Shown: positions 30,396 to 40,545 of the stretch, piece after piece
Numbering within the stretch: the first letter of the stretch is position 1
Layout of the letters: the number at the start of each line of letters is the position of its first letter
Assembly: GCF_004378855.1 (NCBI RefSeq)
Contig: NZ_RYYL01000002.1
Span: forward strand, 62,001-126,000
Direction: 5' to 3'
DNA length: 64,000 nucleotides
DNA from: Campylobacter sp. US33a
GTDB lineage: Bacteria > Campylobacterota > Campylobacteria > Campylobacterales > Campylobacteraceae
Program-made: the position numbers and the translations under genes
The notes under the pieces: model-generated
What the model saw: the letters and a program-made list of their open reading frames with translations, nothing else
What the model was told of the DNA's origin: nothing
Database searches by the model: none

Positions 30396-32062
30396 TGAAA
30401 AAAGTTATAATTTCACTTATATTTTTAAATCTTTTCGTTAAAGCGGTGGATATTTCACAAATTTCAGCAGTGCAAAGCCAATTATCTATGCAAGACAATA
30501 ACCTTAGTGCAAATTCTATAACTTTGCCTGATCAAAATATTAGCTCTTCTTTAAAGCCTATTGCACCTGTTTTTGGCGCGCATTTATTCAATGGAAATTT
30601 CAAGCAATTTACTCAGCATGTTTATAATCCTGAGTATAAAATTACTGTTGGAGATCAAATCAGCCTTAAAATTTGGGGTGCCGTAGAATTCACTCAAATT
30701 CTTGTTGTAGATTCGCAAGGTAATATTTTCATACCGCGTGTTGGAGCTATTAAAGTGCTTGGTGTGGCAAATAAAGATTTATTATCGGTTATCCAAACAG
30801 GAGTGAGGCAAATTTATAAAAATAATGTTTTTGTTTATGCAGACTTAAATATTTATCAAAATGTCTCCGTTTTTGTAACAGGGAATGTCAATCAGCCAGG
30901 GCTTTATCAAGGACTTAGCTCAGATTCTATTATCCAATACATTGACAAAGCAGCGGGTATAAATTTAGATTATGGAAGTTTTAGAGATATTCAAATTTTA
31001 AGAGACAATAAAATCATCGAAAGTATTGATTTGTATGAATTTTTACTTCAAGGTAAAATGAACCTTTTCCCTTTTAGAATGGGCGATGTGATTTTAGTTG
31101 GCGATGTAAAAAAATATGCTTTTGCTAATGGAGATGTGCAAAGACCGTTTAGATTTGAAATTGCAGATGATGTTAAAACTTTGCAGGATTTAGCAAAAAT
31201 TTCAGGTGCAAAACCTATTGTTACTAATGCTGTTGTGAGAAGTTATGGTGAAGATCATAAGTTGCATGTGAATTTTTACAGCAAAAAAGATTTTAATACA
31301 ATTCTTATTAAAACCGGCGATGAGGTGGAATTTAGACCTGATTATGTAGCCGAAAAAATCAGCATTAATATAGAAGGTGAGCATAATGGCTTACATACTT
31401 TTGTAGTAAAAAAAGGTACAACTTTAAAAGATGTAGCGGAAATGATTAATCCTAATGAGCAGTCTGATTTAAATTCACTTCAAGTTTTTAGAAGAAGTGT
31501 TGCTAGAACCCAAAAAGAACTTATAGCTGCACAGCTTAAAGAACTTGAAACCTTGGCGCTTACTAGCTCTTCAGTCAATGCTGAGCAAGCTAGCATTAGA
31601 GCACAACAAGCCAAGACCATACTAGAATTTATTGAAAGGGCTAAAAAGGTTGAGCCAAAAGGGCAAATTGTTATTGATAATACTAAAGCTTATGATTCTA
31701 TTGTTTTAGAAGAAGGCGATGTGATTAATGTCCCTAGCAAAAATAATCTTGTGATAGTTCAAGGCGAGGTCTCATTACCAGGAGCTTTTGTATTTATGGA
31801 TAAAGAAAAAATGAGATATTATATTGATTTAGCTGGTGGATATAGTGATAGAGCAGATACTTCAAGGGTGTTATTAATAAGATCAAACGGAAAGGCAGAA
31901 AAATACAGTGCTGGATGGGGAGGCGGAAGTGCAACAATGAAACCAGGGGATTCTATCTTGGTTTTACCAAAAGTGGATAGCCAGAATTTACAAGTCTTTA
32001 GCATGCTGACTCAAATTCTTTATCAAATTGCTATTGCAACAAATGTTGTGTTGAATTTATAA
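30395..32062 (+). CDS. kpsD: Capsule export outer-membrane/periplasmic protein KpsD
   Basis: Channel-forming Wza/OPX-family protein for capsule translocation. 555 residues with a Sec signal (MKKVIISLIFLNLFVKAVD). A polysaccharide export domain follows (EYKITVGDQISLKIWGAV, about 85-165), then SLBB-type repeats (VFVTGNVNQPGLYQG; VIVQGEVSLPGAFVF). KpsD is longer than Wza and lacks a lipobox Cys. It is the fourth gene of the export run. Confidence 0.95.
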   Translation: MKKVIISLIFLNLFVKAVDISQISAVQSQLSMQDNNLSANSITLPDQNISSSLKPIAPVFGAHLFNGNFKQFTQHVYNPEYKITVGDQISLKIWGAVEFTQILVVDSQGNIFIPRVGAIKVLGVANKDLLSVIQTGVRQIYKNNVFVYADLNIYQNVSVFVTGNVNQPGLYQGLSSDSIIQYIDKAAGINLDYGSFRDIQILRDNKIIESIDLYEFLLQGKMNLFPFRMGDVILVGDVKKYAFANGDVQRPFRFEIADDVKTLQDLAKISGAKPIVTNAVVRSYGEDHKLHVNFYSKKDFNTILIKTGDEVEFRPDYVAEKISINIEGEHNGLHTFVVKKGTTLKDVAEMINPNEQSDLNSLQVFRRSVARTQKELIAAQLKELETLALTSSSVNAEQASIRAQQAKTILEFIERAKKVEPKGQIVIDNTKAYDSIVLEEGDVINVPSKNNLVIVQGEVSLPGAFVFMDKEKMRYYIDLAGGYSDRADTSRVLLIRSNGKAEKYSAGWGGGSATMKPGDSILVLPKVDSQNLQVFSMLTQILYQIAIATNVVLNL

Positions 32063-32081
32063 TGAAAACTAGGATAACGAA

Positions 32082-33035
32082 ATGAAAATTGATGCTTTAA
32101 AAATCGCCAAAGAAGTTTTTGAAACCGAAGCAAAATCCATACAAGATTTAGCTTCAAATTTAGATGAAAATTTCAGCAAAAGTGTAGAGCTTATTTTAAA
32201 TTCCAAAGGGCGCCTTGTTATTACTGGTATGGGAAAATCAGGACACATTGGTGCAAAGATAGCTGCAACTTTAGCAAGTACAGGAACGCCTAGTTTTTTT
32301 ATGCATCCCGGAGAAGCTTTGCATGGAGATCTTGGAATGCTTACTCCAGAGGATGTTGTTATTGCTATTTCAAATTCAGGTGAAACTGAAGAGGTTTTAA
32401 AGATCATTCCGGCTATAAAACGCCGCCAAATCAAACTTATCGTAATGGCAGGTAATAAAAAATCTACTTTGGCCAAACAGGCTGATTATTTTTTAGACAT
32501 TTTTGTGAAAAAAGAAGCTTGCCCTTTGCAACTTGCACCTATGTCTTCGACTACAGCTACTTTAGTGATGGGCGATGCTTTGGCCGCTGCTTTGATGAAA
32601 GCAAGAAATTTCAAGCCTGATGATTTTGCACTTTTTCATCCAGGTGGAAGTTTGGGTAGGAAGCTTTTAACTAAAGTTAAAGATTTGATGGTCTCCAAAA
32701 AACTTCCTATTGTTAAGCCTGAAACTTGTTTTAATGATCTTGTAGATGTTATGACTAGTGGAAAATTAGGACTTTGTATAGTGCTTGAAAATGAAAAATT
32801 AGTAGGCATTATAACAGATGGGGATTTGCGTCGTGCTTTAAAAGCGAGCGATAAACCAAGATTTGATTTTAAAGCTAAGGAAATCATGAGCAAAGATCCG
32901 AAAGTCGTTGATGCTGATGCTATGGCAAGTGAAGCAGAAGAAATCATGTTAAAGCATAAAATCAAAGAAATTGTTGTAGGTAAAGATGGAAAAGTTGTAG
33001 GTATCATCCAACTTTATGCGATAGGGAATGTTTAA
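32082..33035 (+). CDS. kpsF: Arabinose-5-phosphate isomerase KpsF
   Basis: Converts ribulose-5-phosphate to arabinose-5-phosphate, the precursor of Kdo used in the capsule lipid linker and LOS. 317 residues: SIS domain first ([43 protein letters not shown]) and two C-terminal CBS domains (about 205-317). It is probably the only such isomerase needed by the cell. It follows kpsD by 19 bases and leads directly into the rml genes. Confidence 0.94.
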   Translation: MKIDALKIAKEVFETEAKSIQDLASNLDENFSKSVELILNSKGRLVITGMGKSGHIGAKIAATLASTGTPSFFMHPGEALHGDLGMLTPEDVVIAISNSGETEEVLKIIPAIKRRQIKLIVMAGNKKSTLAKQADYFLDIFVKKEACPLQLAPMSSTTATLVMGDALAAALMKARNFKPDDFALFHPGGSLGRKLLTKVKDLMVSKKLPIVKPETCFNDLVDVMTSGKLGLCIVLENEKLVGIITDGDLRRALKASDKPRFDFKAKEIMSKDPKVVDADAMASEAEEIMLKHKIKEIVVGKDGKVVGIIQLYAIGNV

Positions 33036-33052
33036 AATTTAATGAGAAGTAT

Positions 33053-33940
33053 ATGAAGGGAATTATTTTAGCAGGTGGAAGTGGTACTAGATTATATCCT
33101 ATTACTAGGGGGATCAGTAAGCAATTATTGCCAATATATGATAAACCAATGATCTACTATCCTTTGTCGGTTTTAATGCTCTCTGGAATTAGAGAAATTT
33201 TGATTATTTCAACTCCTAGAGATTTGCCAAGATTTAGAGAACTATTGGGAAGTGGACATGAATTAGGCATTAATTTGTTTTATAAAGAACAGCCAAATCC
33301 AGATGGTTTGGCACAAGCTTTTTTATTAGGTGAAGAATTTATAGGTGACGATAGTGTATGTTTAATACTAGGTGATAATATCTTTTATGGCCATACTTTG
33401 ACACAGTTTTTGGAAAATGCAATTCAAGATGTTGTAAATAATTCCAAAGCAGTTGTATTTGGATATCATGTTAATAATCCAGAACGCTATGGTGTGGTAG
33501 AATTTGATGAACATAATAAGGCTATAAGTATTGAAGAAAAACCTAAAGTGCCAAAGAGTAGTTATGCGGTTACCGGCTTATATTTTTACCCTAACGATGT
33601 GATTAAAAAGGCTAAATTAGTTCGGCCTTCAGAAAGAGGTGAATTAGAGATTACAACATTAAATCAGTTTTATTTAAATGAAGATAGATTAAGTGTGGAA
33701 CTAATGAGAAGGGGTTTTACTTGGTTAGATACAGGAACTCATGACTCTTTAATACAAGCAAGTCTTTTTGTTCAAACAATAGAAGAAAGACAATCTTTAA
33801 AAATAGCATGTTTGGAAGAAATAGCTTATAATAAGGGCTATATTAATGAGAAAGAATTGTTAGATCTTGCCAAGTCGCTAAAGAAAAACCAGTATGGTGA
33901 GTACTTAGTTAATATTATCAAAAATACGCATTTAAAATAG
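33053..33940 (+). CDS. rmlA: Glucose-1-phosphate thymidylyltransferase RmlA
   Basis: Makes dTDP-glucose, first step to dTDP-L-rhamnose. 295 residues with nucleotidyltransferase motif [20 protein letters not shown], the sugar-site GDNIFYG and [18 protein letters not shown]. The length and start [16 protein letters not shown] are family-typical. It is 17 bases after kpsF and four bases before rmlC; base composition drops in GC from here on, as expected for a horizontally exchanged capsule cassette. Confidence 0.96.
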   Translation: MKGIILAGGSGTRLYPITRGISKQLLPIYDKPMIYYPLSVLMLSGIREILIISTPRDLPRFRELLGSGHELGINLFYKEQPNPDGLAQAFLLGEEFIGDDSVCLILGDNIFYGHTLTQFLENAIQDVVNNSKAVVFGYHVNNPERYGVVEFDEHNKAISIEEKPKVPKSSYAVTGLYFYPNDVIKKAKLVRPSERGELEITTLNQFYLNEDRLSVELMRRGFTWLDTGTHDSLIQASLFVQTIEERQSLKIACLEEIAYNKGYINEKELLDLAKSLKKNQYGEYLVNIIKNTHLK

Positions 33941-33944
33941 GGAT

Positions 33945-34523
33945 ATGATGCAGATATTGGATACAAATTTTAAAGAAGTAAAATTATTAAAAAAAAGGAT
34001 TTTTTCAGATAATAGAGGATATTTTGTTGAAAATTTTCATCAGCAAAAAATTGAAGAGTTTTTGTCTAAAAAAATATCTTTTTGCCAAGAAAATGAAAGT
34101 TGTTCTAAAAAACACACTTTAAGAGGATTGCATTATCAAATGCACCCTTTTTCTCAGACAAAACTAATCAATATTATTAGTGGCGGTATTATGGATATAA
34201 TTGTAGATTTACGCAGAAATAGTCCAACTTTTTTAAAACATATAAAAATTATAATGTATGCTAATGACAATTTGCAATTATTTATTCCTCGTGGGTTTGC
34301 ACACGGCTTTATTGCTTTGGAAGATTTTACTAAAATTAGCTATATGGTGGATAATTTTTATAATCCGCAAAGTGAAAGAGGAATTTTATATAACGATCCC
34401 TTATTGGGAATTGATTGGGAAGTGGAAGATAAAGATATAATTCTTTCTGAAAAAGATTCTTGTTTACCTAGAATTAAAGATATTGAAGATTTTTTTGATT
34501 ATAGTGTAGATTATTATGAATAA
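33945..34523 (+). CDS. rmlC: dTDP-4-dehydrorhamnose 3,5-epimerase RmlC
   Basis: Cupin-fold epimerase, 192 residues. Family motifs: SDNRGYFVENF near the N-terminus, the catalytic-His segment LRGLHYQMHPFSQTKL, then PRGFAHGFIAL and the late Tyr region ISYMVDNFY. Two adjacent ATGs exist (33945, 33948); either could be used. The 3' end overlaps rmlD by eight bases. Confidence 0.94.
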   Translation: MMQILDTNFKEVKLLKKRIFSDNRGYFVENFHQQKIEEFLSKKISFCQENESCSKKHTLRGLHYQMHPFSQTKLINIISGGIMDIIVDLRRNSPTFLKHIKIIMYANDNLQLFIPRGFAHGFIALEDFTKISYMVDNFYNPQSERGILYNDPLLGIDWEVEDKDIILSEKDSCLPRIKDIEDFFDYSVDYYE

Positions 34524-35394
34524 TAATATAGTTGTTTTTGGTTCTAATGGGCAATTAGCTAAATCCTTGCGACTTATTTCAAATGATTATAAGAGTTATA
34601 ATATATTTTTTATAAGTATAAAAGAACTAAATATACAAAATAAAGAATTACTGAGTGAGTATTTGATAAATAATAATATAAACACTATAATTAATTGTAT
34701 GGCATATACGGCTGTAGATCAAGCTGAAGTTGAAAAAGAGAAAGCAGACGAAGTTAATAGTAATTTTGTTGATTTTATAGCAAAATTTAGTAAAGAAAAT
34801 AATTTTAAGTTTATTCATATTTCTACGGACTATGTTTTTAATGGAAAGACAAATATTCCCTATAAAGAATACGATAAAACAAATCCTATAAATGAATATG
34901 GTAGAACAAAATTAAAGGGTGAGCAAGCTATTTTAAGTATAGCTCCAAAAAATACCATTATCATCAGAACTTCTTGGTTGTATAGTATTTATGGAGAGAA
35001 TTTTGTCAAAACAATACAAAAACTTGGTATGCAAAAACAAGAGATCAATGTTATTTTTGATCAAATTGGAACACCAACTTATGCAAAAGACTTGGCGGAA
35101 GTAATTTTAAATATCTTACCAAAGATAAGTAATGATAAACCAGAAATTTATCATTATTCCAATGAGGGAGTTGCTAGTTGGTATGATTTTGCAAATGAAA
35201 TAGTAGAATTATTGCAATTAGAATGTAAAATCAATCCTGTAGAAACTAAAGATTTTCCAACATTAGCATCAAGACCTAATTATTCGGTATTAAATAAACA
35301 AAAAATTAAAGAAAAATTTCATATACAAATCCCTTATTGGAGAGATAGTTTAAAAGAATGTATTAGACAAATGCAAAAGGAATTAAATCGATGA
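34516..35394 (+). CDS. rmlD: dTDP-4-dehydrorhamnose reductase RmlD
   Basis: NADPH-dependent SDR enzyme giving dTDP-L-rhamnose, 292 residues. The N-terminal Rossmann motif reads FGSNGQLAKSL, with NCMAYTAVDQAE and the catalytic Thr/Tyr/Lys set in ISTDYVFNG and YGRTKLKGE. It overlaps both rmlC and rmlB, so the four rml genes are one translational unit. Confidence 0.94.
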   Translation: MNNNIVVFGSNGQLAKSLRLISNDYKSYNIFFISIKELNIQNKELLSEYLINNNINTIINCMAYTAVDQAEVEKEKADEVNSNFVDFIAKFSKENNFKFIHISTDYVFNGKTNIPYKEYDKTNPINEYGRTKLKGEQAILSIAPKNTIIIRTSWLYSIYGENFVKTIQKLGMQKQEINVIFDQIGTPTYAKDLAEVILNILPKISNDKPEIYHYSNEGVASWYDFANEIVELLQLECKINPVETKDFPTLASRPNYSVLNKQKIKEKFHIQIPYWRDSLKECIRQMQKELNR

Positions 35395-36398
35395 AAAATT
35401 TATTATTAACAGGAACTGCTGGTTTTATTGGTTCAAATTTTGTTCAATATTTTTTAAAAAAATATGAGGATTATAATTTAATTAATCTTGATGTATTGAC
35501 ATATGCTGGAAGTTTGGAAAATTTAAAAGAATGCAAAAATCATCCAAGATATAAATTTATAAAAGGAAACATTTGCAACAAAGAATTGATAGAATTAATT
35601 TTTGAAGAATATAATATTCAAGGAGTAATTCATTTTGCTGCAGAATCTCATGTGGATAACTCTATAAAAAATCCAGAAATTTTTATAAAAACTAATGTAA
35701 ACGGAACTTTTAATTTGTTGCAAACAGCTTATAAGTATTGGATGAAAAAACCTTTTATTAGTAAAGAGAATTATGAAAAAAATAGATTTCACCATATTAG
35801 TACAGATGAGGTTTATGGGAGTTTAGGTAGTGAAGGATTGTTTAATGAAGAAACTCCTTATGCTCCAAATTCGCCTTATTCTGCCAGTAAAGCAAGTTCT
35901 GATATGCTTGTAAGATCATATCATGAAACATATGGTTTAAATACCATTATAACTAATTGTTCTAATAATTATGGTCCAAAACAACATGATGAAAAATTAA
36001 TACCAACAATTATAAGAAATGCATTAGCAGGGAATAAAATTCCAATTTATGGAGATGGAAAAAATATCCGCGATTGGTTATATGTTTTAGATCACTGCAA
36101 GGGAATTGATCTTGCTTTTCATAATGGAAAAGCAGGTCAAACTTACAATATAGGTGGAAGAAACGAAAGGACAAATTTACAGATTGCTTATAAAATATGC
36201 GAGTTGTTAGATCAATATAAGCCAAAAAATGTTAGTTATAAGGAGCAAATTGCCTTTGTAGAGGATAGAGCAGGACATGATAGGCGTTATGCTATTGACG
36301 CTAGTAAAATAGAAAAAGAACTCGGTTGGAAGGCTGATGAAAATTTTGAAACAGGTATTATTAAAACTATAGAGTGGTATTTAAGAAAATATGAATGA
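35391..36398 (+). CDS. rmlB: dTDP-glucose 4,6-dehydratase RmlB
   Basis: Extended SDR enzyme, 335 residues. Motifs: TGTAGFIGSNFVQYF (NAD binding), HFAAESHVDNSI, the catalytic ISTDEVYGSLG and YSASKASSD (Tyr-x-x-x-Lys), and RDWLYVLDHCKG. It completes rmlACDB, so the capsule very probably contains L-rhamnose or a dTDP-linked 6-deoxyhexose derived from it. It overlaps the next glycosyltransferase by eight bases. Confidence 0.95.
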   Translation: MKNLLLTGTAGFIGSNFVQYFLKKYEDYNLINLDVLTYAGSLENLKECKNHPRYKFIKGNICNKELIELIFEEYNIQGVIHFAAESHVDNSIKNPEIFIKTNVNGTFNLLQTAYKYWMKKPFISKENYEKNRFHHISTDEVYGSLGSEGLFNEETPYAPNSPYSASKASSDMLVRSYHETYGLNTIITNCSNNYGPKQHDEKLIPTIIRNALAGNKIPIYGDGKNIRDWLYVLDHCKGIDLAFHNGKAGQTYNIGGRNERTNLQIAYKICELLDQYKPKNVSYKEQIAFVEDRAGHDRRYAIDASKIEKELGWKADENFETGIIKTIEWYLRKYE

Positions 36399-37317
36399 TA
36401 CAATTGCAGTTTTGCTTGCTACATATAATGGTGAGAAATATTTAAAAGAGCAAATTGACTCGATTTTAAATCAAACTTATAAAGATATTAAGATTTATAT
36501 AGGTGATGATTGCTCAAAAGATGGTACCATTGGTATTATTAGAGCTTATAAAGACTTATATCCTGATAAAATTGTATATTATCAGAATGAAGTAAATATA
36601 GGTTTTATTAAAAATTTCGAAAAACTTCTTCAAAGTTGCAGTGAAGATTATATAGCTTTTAGCGATCAAGATGATATTTGGTTATCTTCTAAATTAGAAG
36701 AGCAGATAAGAGCAATTAAAAAAGAAGAAAAAAATGATTTATCTATAATGACTCATAGTGATTTAATTATGATAGATGAAAATGAACAAATATTACACAA
36801 ATCTTTTTTTAAGTTTAAAAAATATAAATTAAAACCAGAAAAAGATTTGGGACATATACTCGGACCTTGTGGAGTTATGGGTAATACTATGATGATAAAT
36901 AGAGCTTTAAAAGAAAAAGTATTGCCCTTTCCAGAAAATATCGATTTTCACGATTATTATATAGCTGTTATGTGTGAACTTTTTGGAAAAAGAATAACAA
37001 TTTTTACTTCTTTGGTATATTATAGGATTCATCAGAATAATACAAGCAATAATAAATTAAATCCCTTGGTTTTTAACAACATTCCATATAAAAATACTCA
37101 AAAAAATATAACTCTTAGAGCTATAAGAAAAAATAATAAAATCAAAAAAGATGATTTAATAAAAATTAATTTTTTAATTAGATATATTGAGAATAATTGT
37201 AGTTTTTTTTATTATTTTAATATAATTAGATATAAACTTCTAAAAAGAAGTTTTATTTATAATGTATTATTTTTTTTAAAAATAATACATTATAAATTAA
37301 TAAAAAAAAATATATAA
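36391..37317 (+). CDS. Family 2 glycosyltransferase, probable rhamnosyltransferase
   Basis: 308 residues with a GT-A fold: AVLLATYNGEKYLKEQIDSI at the N-terminus, IYIGDDCSKDGT, and FSDQDDIWL carrying the DxD-like metal site. The late region DFHDYYIAVMCELFG is common in rhamnosyl- and glucosyltransferases. Direct linkage to rmlB makes rhamnose the likely donor sugar (inference). The C-terminal ~60 residues are basic and hydrophobic, likely for membrane attachment. Confidence 0.8.
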   Translation: MNDTIAVLLATYNGEKYLKEQIDSILNQTYKDIKIYIGDDCSKDGTIGIIRAYKDLYPDKIVYYQNEVNIGFIKNFEKLLQSCSEDYIAFSDQDDIWLSSKLEEQIRAIKKEEKNDLSIMTHSDLIMIDENEQILHKSFFKFKKYKLKPEKDLGHILGPCGVMGNTMMINRALKEKVLPFPENIDFHDYYIAVMCELFGKRITIFTSLVYYRIHQNNTSNNKLNPLVFNNIPYKNTQKNITLRAIRKNNKIKKDDLIKINFLIRYIENNCSFFYYFNIIRYKLLKRSFIYNVLFFLKIIHYKLIKKNI

Positions 37318-37362
37318 TTTTTAAAAGAATGTTGTTTTACAATAATATTAAAAAGGAATAAG

Positions 37363-39294
37363 ATGCTAGAACAGATAAACTCTAAAGTTATTTTCGTAGA
37401 TTTTTTTGATACTTTGGTTTTTAGATCGACGTATCCTGAAAACACTAAAAAAATATGGGCAAAAGAGTTAAATTTTATAAACGAAAGACTTTATGAATTA
37501 AGAAAGGAAATAGAAAAAGAATTATGTGAAGAAAATTATAAAAAAAATGGTTCCTATGAATTTAAATATAGAGATATGTGCAGTAGGCTTTATGCTCAAT
37601 TTTCATCTATAATATCTTTTGAAGATTTTTATCGTCTTGCGCAAAAAACAGAATTGCAAGTAGAAAAAAAAGTACAATATCCAAATATAGCATTAATTAA
37701 GGAGTTAAAAGAATATAAAAATAACAATGGTGCGAAAATCTATTGTATAAGTGATTTTTATTTTGATAAGAATATGATGTTGAATCTTGTTAATTTTCAT
37801 TCATTGGATTTGATTTTAGATGACTTATTTGTTTCTTCTGAATTTATGCAAACGAAACACTCGGGACAATTATATCAAATAGTTTTAAAGAATATCAATG
37901 CAAAGTTATCAGATGTTGTTATGATTGGTGATAATATTTACTCTGATATTGCTATGGCAAATAAAAATAATATAAAAACTTTACATATCAATAGCAGTAA
38001 GCAATATGATTATTATGAAAAGATGAAACAAAATGAATTTCTAACATTTACACAATTTGAAAATATTTTACATGAAATTCCTGAATACAAAAAATTTATT
38101 TTTCCAGAGATATTACTTGTTTTGTATTTATTTGTTAATCAAATTTCTAATATTGTTGTAAAAAAGAATATAAGAAAGATTTTTTTTATTGCGAGAGAAG
38201 GTGAATTTTTAAAAAAAATATTTGATATTTATATTAAAAATTCTAAGTATGAAAATATAAAAAGTTGTTATCTTTGTGTATCTAGAAAATCAACTTTTAT
38301 GCCATCTTTGACTGAGCTAAAAAATGAAACCTTTGAGAGATTATTTAGACAGTATAATAACATGTCTATTAAAGAATTTTTATCAAATTGTTCTTTTACA
38401 GAAAAAGATATCACTACGGTCAAAAGTTTTTTTCCAAAACTAAATTTCAATCTTAAGATAGATAATTTTAATAATAGTATCGAATTTAATACTCTAAAAA
38501 AATCTAAAAATTTTCAAGATTTGTTTAATAAAATAAACCGAGAGTGCAAAAGTAGTTTGTTGACATATTTAGATGGTATTGGTTTTTTGAATAATTCTTC
38601 ATTATTAGTAGATGTTGGATGGAAAGGAACAATTCAGGATAATATAGCTTGTTTATTAAAAGATAAGCGAATTGAAGGGGCTTATTTGGGATTAGTAGAT
38701 TTTGGTTCTGCGTCTGATAACAATCAGAAATTAGGGATTTTATTTAATCCGAGTAATTGTTTTAATACAAAATGTAAAAATAGTGTATTTAATGAATCTA
38801 GGTGTTTATATGAATTATTTCTCGAGGCATCTCATGGAAGTACAATTGGTTATAAAAAAAATAGTCCAATTTTTGAAGTAAATCAAGAAGAAGAACAAAA
38901 TTTTAATAATTATATTCTACCTATGCAAAATGAAGCTTTGGTAGTATGGGAGAAAATATGTAAATTTTTATATCCATATTATAACCAAGAAAAATACTTA
39001 TATGATATAATATCACACAAGTATTTTGAATTTATTTTAAATCCTAGCAATAAACAAATTGATTTTTTTGCATCATTAAAACATTATGAAAATTTTGGAG
39101 AATTTGGTTTTTCTATTTTTACTAATAAAAAATCAAGTGTTGTAAAAAATATTCTTAATTTTTTAAAATATCGAAAAAAATATTTAAGTAGTGCTTGGTG
39201 GAAAGCTGCAAAGTTAAAACAAGATAATTTAAATTTTATATTGTACATTTATCGCTGTTATAGAAAATATCATTTCAAAAAAGGAAATAAATGA
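37363..39294 (+). CDS. HAD-fold domain protein of the capsule cluster, function unknown
   Basis: 643 residues. The first ~220 form a HAD-like domain: VIFVDFFDTLVFRS (motif I, DxF/D type), YCISDFYFDKNMM and VVMIGDNIYSDIAMANKNN (motif IV). The second part (about 245-500) has KIFFIAREGEFLKKIFDIY and SLLVDVGWKGTIQDNIACLL and resembles large HAD-containing proteins found beside glycosyltransferases. Motif I has Asp followed by FFD, so phosphatase activity is plausible but unproved. It overlaps the next gene by four bases. Confidence 0.6.
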   Translation: MLEQINSKVIFVDFFDTLVFRSTYPENTKKIWAKELNFINERLYELRKEIEKELCEENYKKNGSYEFKYRDMCSRLYAQFSSIISFEDFYRLAQKTELQVEKKVQYPNIALIKELKEYKNNNGAKIYCISDFYFDKNMMLNLVNFHSLDLILDDLFVSSEFMQTKHSGQLYQIVLKNINAKLSDVVMIGDNIYSDIAMANKNNIKTLHINSSKQYDYYEKMKQNEFLTFTQFENILHEIPEYKKFIFPEILLVLYLFVNQISNIVVKKNIRKIFFIAREGEFLKKIFDIYIKNSKYENIKSCYLCVSRKSTFMPSLTELKNETFERLFRQYNNMSIKEFLSNCSFTEKDITTVKSFFPKLNFNLKIDNFNNSIEFNTLKKSKNFQDLFNKINRECKSSLLTYLDGIGFLNNSSLLVDVGWKGTIQDNIACLLKDKRIEGAYLGLVDFGSASDNNQKLGILFNPSNCFNTKCKNSVFNESRCLYELFLEASHGSTIGYKKNSPIFEVNQEEEQNFNNYILPMQNEALVVWEKICKFLYPYYNQEKYLYDIISHKYFEFILNPSNKQIDFFASLKHYENFGEFGFSIFTNKKSSVVKNILNFLKYRKKYLSSAWWKAAKLKQDNLNFILYIYRCYRKYHFKKGNK

Positions 39295-40502
39295 AGATAG
39301 CTTTTTTAATAGGTAGTCCCAATATTAGTGGTGGAAGTTTTGTAATATTTGAGCATGCTTTATTTTTAATGAGAAATAATCACACAGTTGTTATGATTAC
39401 AACCGATGCATTGAGTTATGACATGAAAGAACTAAATTGGCATAATGATGCAAAAAATCTTTCATGGAGGACTTATCAGCAAATTGGTAATATTTCTTTT
39501 GATATTGCAATAGCAACTTGGTGGAGAACTTTTTATGAATTACATAGAATTCAGTCAAAAAAATATGTTTATTTTGTGCAATCTATAGAATCAAGATTTT
39601 ATAATCATACAGAGAAACCATTGAGAAAGCTTGTTGATTCTACATACATTTTAGATATACCCATTATTACAGAAGCAACATGGATTAAGAAGTTCCTTTA
39701 TGATAATTATAATAGGCATTCTTTTTTAGTGAAGAATGGTATAAGAAAAGATCTTTTTCGTCATGAAGGTGAATTTTGCCAAAAGAGAAATGCAAACGAT
39801 TTAAGGATTTTGGTGGAAGGTCCTATTGATGTGGATTTTAAAAATGTAATGAAAACTATAAAATTATGTAAAAAATCACAAGCAGATGAAATATGGCTTT
39901 TGACATCATCTAATGTTGAAAAAGTGCATGGTGTAGATAAGGTTTTTTCTCGTGTTTCTATTGAACAAACACCATATATTTACCGATCTTGCGATGTTAT
40001 TGTAAAATTAAGTTATGTTGAGGGGATGTTTGGTCCGCCATTGGAGATGTTTCATTGTGGTGGAACTGCTATTGTTTATAATGTTTCCGGTTACGATGAA
40101 TATATAAAAAATGGTGTTAATGGCTTAGTTGTTGATACTGATAATGAAGATAAAGTGATAGAATTTATTAATGAGTTAAAAAATAATACAACAAGAAGAG
40201 ATGAATTAAAAAAAGAAGCTATTAAGACAGCAGAACAATGGAAAGATTGGAGTGATAGCTCAAAAGAATTTGAAGAAGCTTTGGTTGTTATAGATAAAGA
40301 AAATTATAGTAGTGCAGATTTATTGAAAATAAATTCTAAATTTTTGTTTGATTGGTATGTTATTGCAGAGAACTATAAAAATCAACTAAAAAATAAAAAA
40401 GCTAATTCTCATTTGAAAAGAGTTATTTGTTGGCATAAAAAAAGATTTCCAAAAATCTATGATTTTATAATAAAAAAGAGAAATAATTACAAATACAGTT
40501 AA
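39291..40502 (+). CDS. GT4-like glycosyltransferase
   Basis: 403 residues of GT-B type. Start FLIGSPNISGGSFVIFEHAL is the glycine-rich acceptor-side loop. The C-terminal half carries the donor-binding signature YVEGMFGPPLEMFHCGGTAIVY with Glu-x7-Glu geometry and YIKNGVNGLVVD. The last ~60 residues are basic. Substrate unknown; the position after rhamnose genes suggests a capsule repeat-unit transferase. Confidence 0.8.
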   Translation: MKIAFLIGSPNISGGSFVIFEHALFLMRNNHTVVMITTDALSYDMKELNWHNDAKNLSWRTYQQIGNISFDIAIATWWRTFYELHRIQSKKYVYFVQSIESRFYNHTEKPLRKLVDSTYILDIPIITEATWIKKFLYDNYNRHSFLVKNGIRKDLFRHEGEFCQKRNANDLRILVEGPIDVDFKNVMKTIKLCKKSQADEIWLLTSSNVEKVHGVDKVFSRVSIEQTPYIYRSCDVIVKLSYVEGMFGPPLEMFHCGGTAIVYNVSGYDEYIKNGVNGLVVDTDNEDKVIEFINELKNNTTRRDELKKEAIKTAEQWKDWSDSSKEFEEALVVIDKENYSSADLLKINSKFLFDWYVIAENYKNQLKNKKANSHLKRVICWHKKRFPKIYDFIIKKRNNYKYS

Positions 40503-40545
40503 ATTCGATAGATAAAAATTTTTTATCAAAATTAAGGAAAATATA

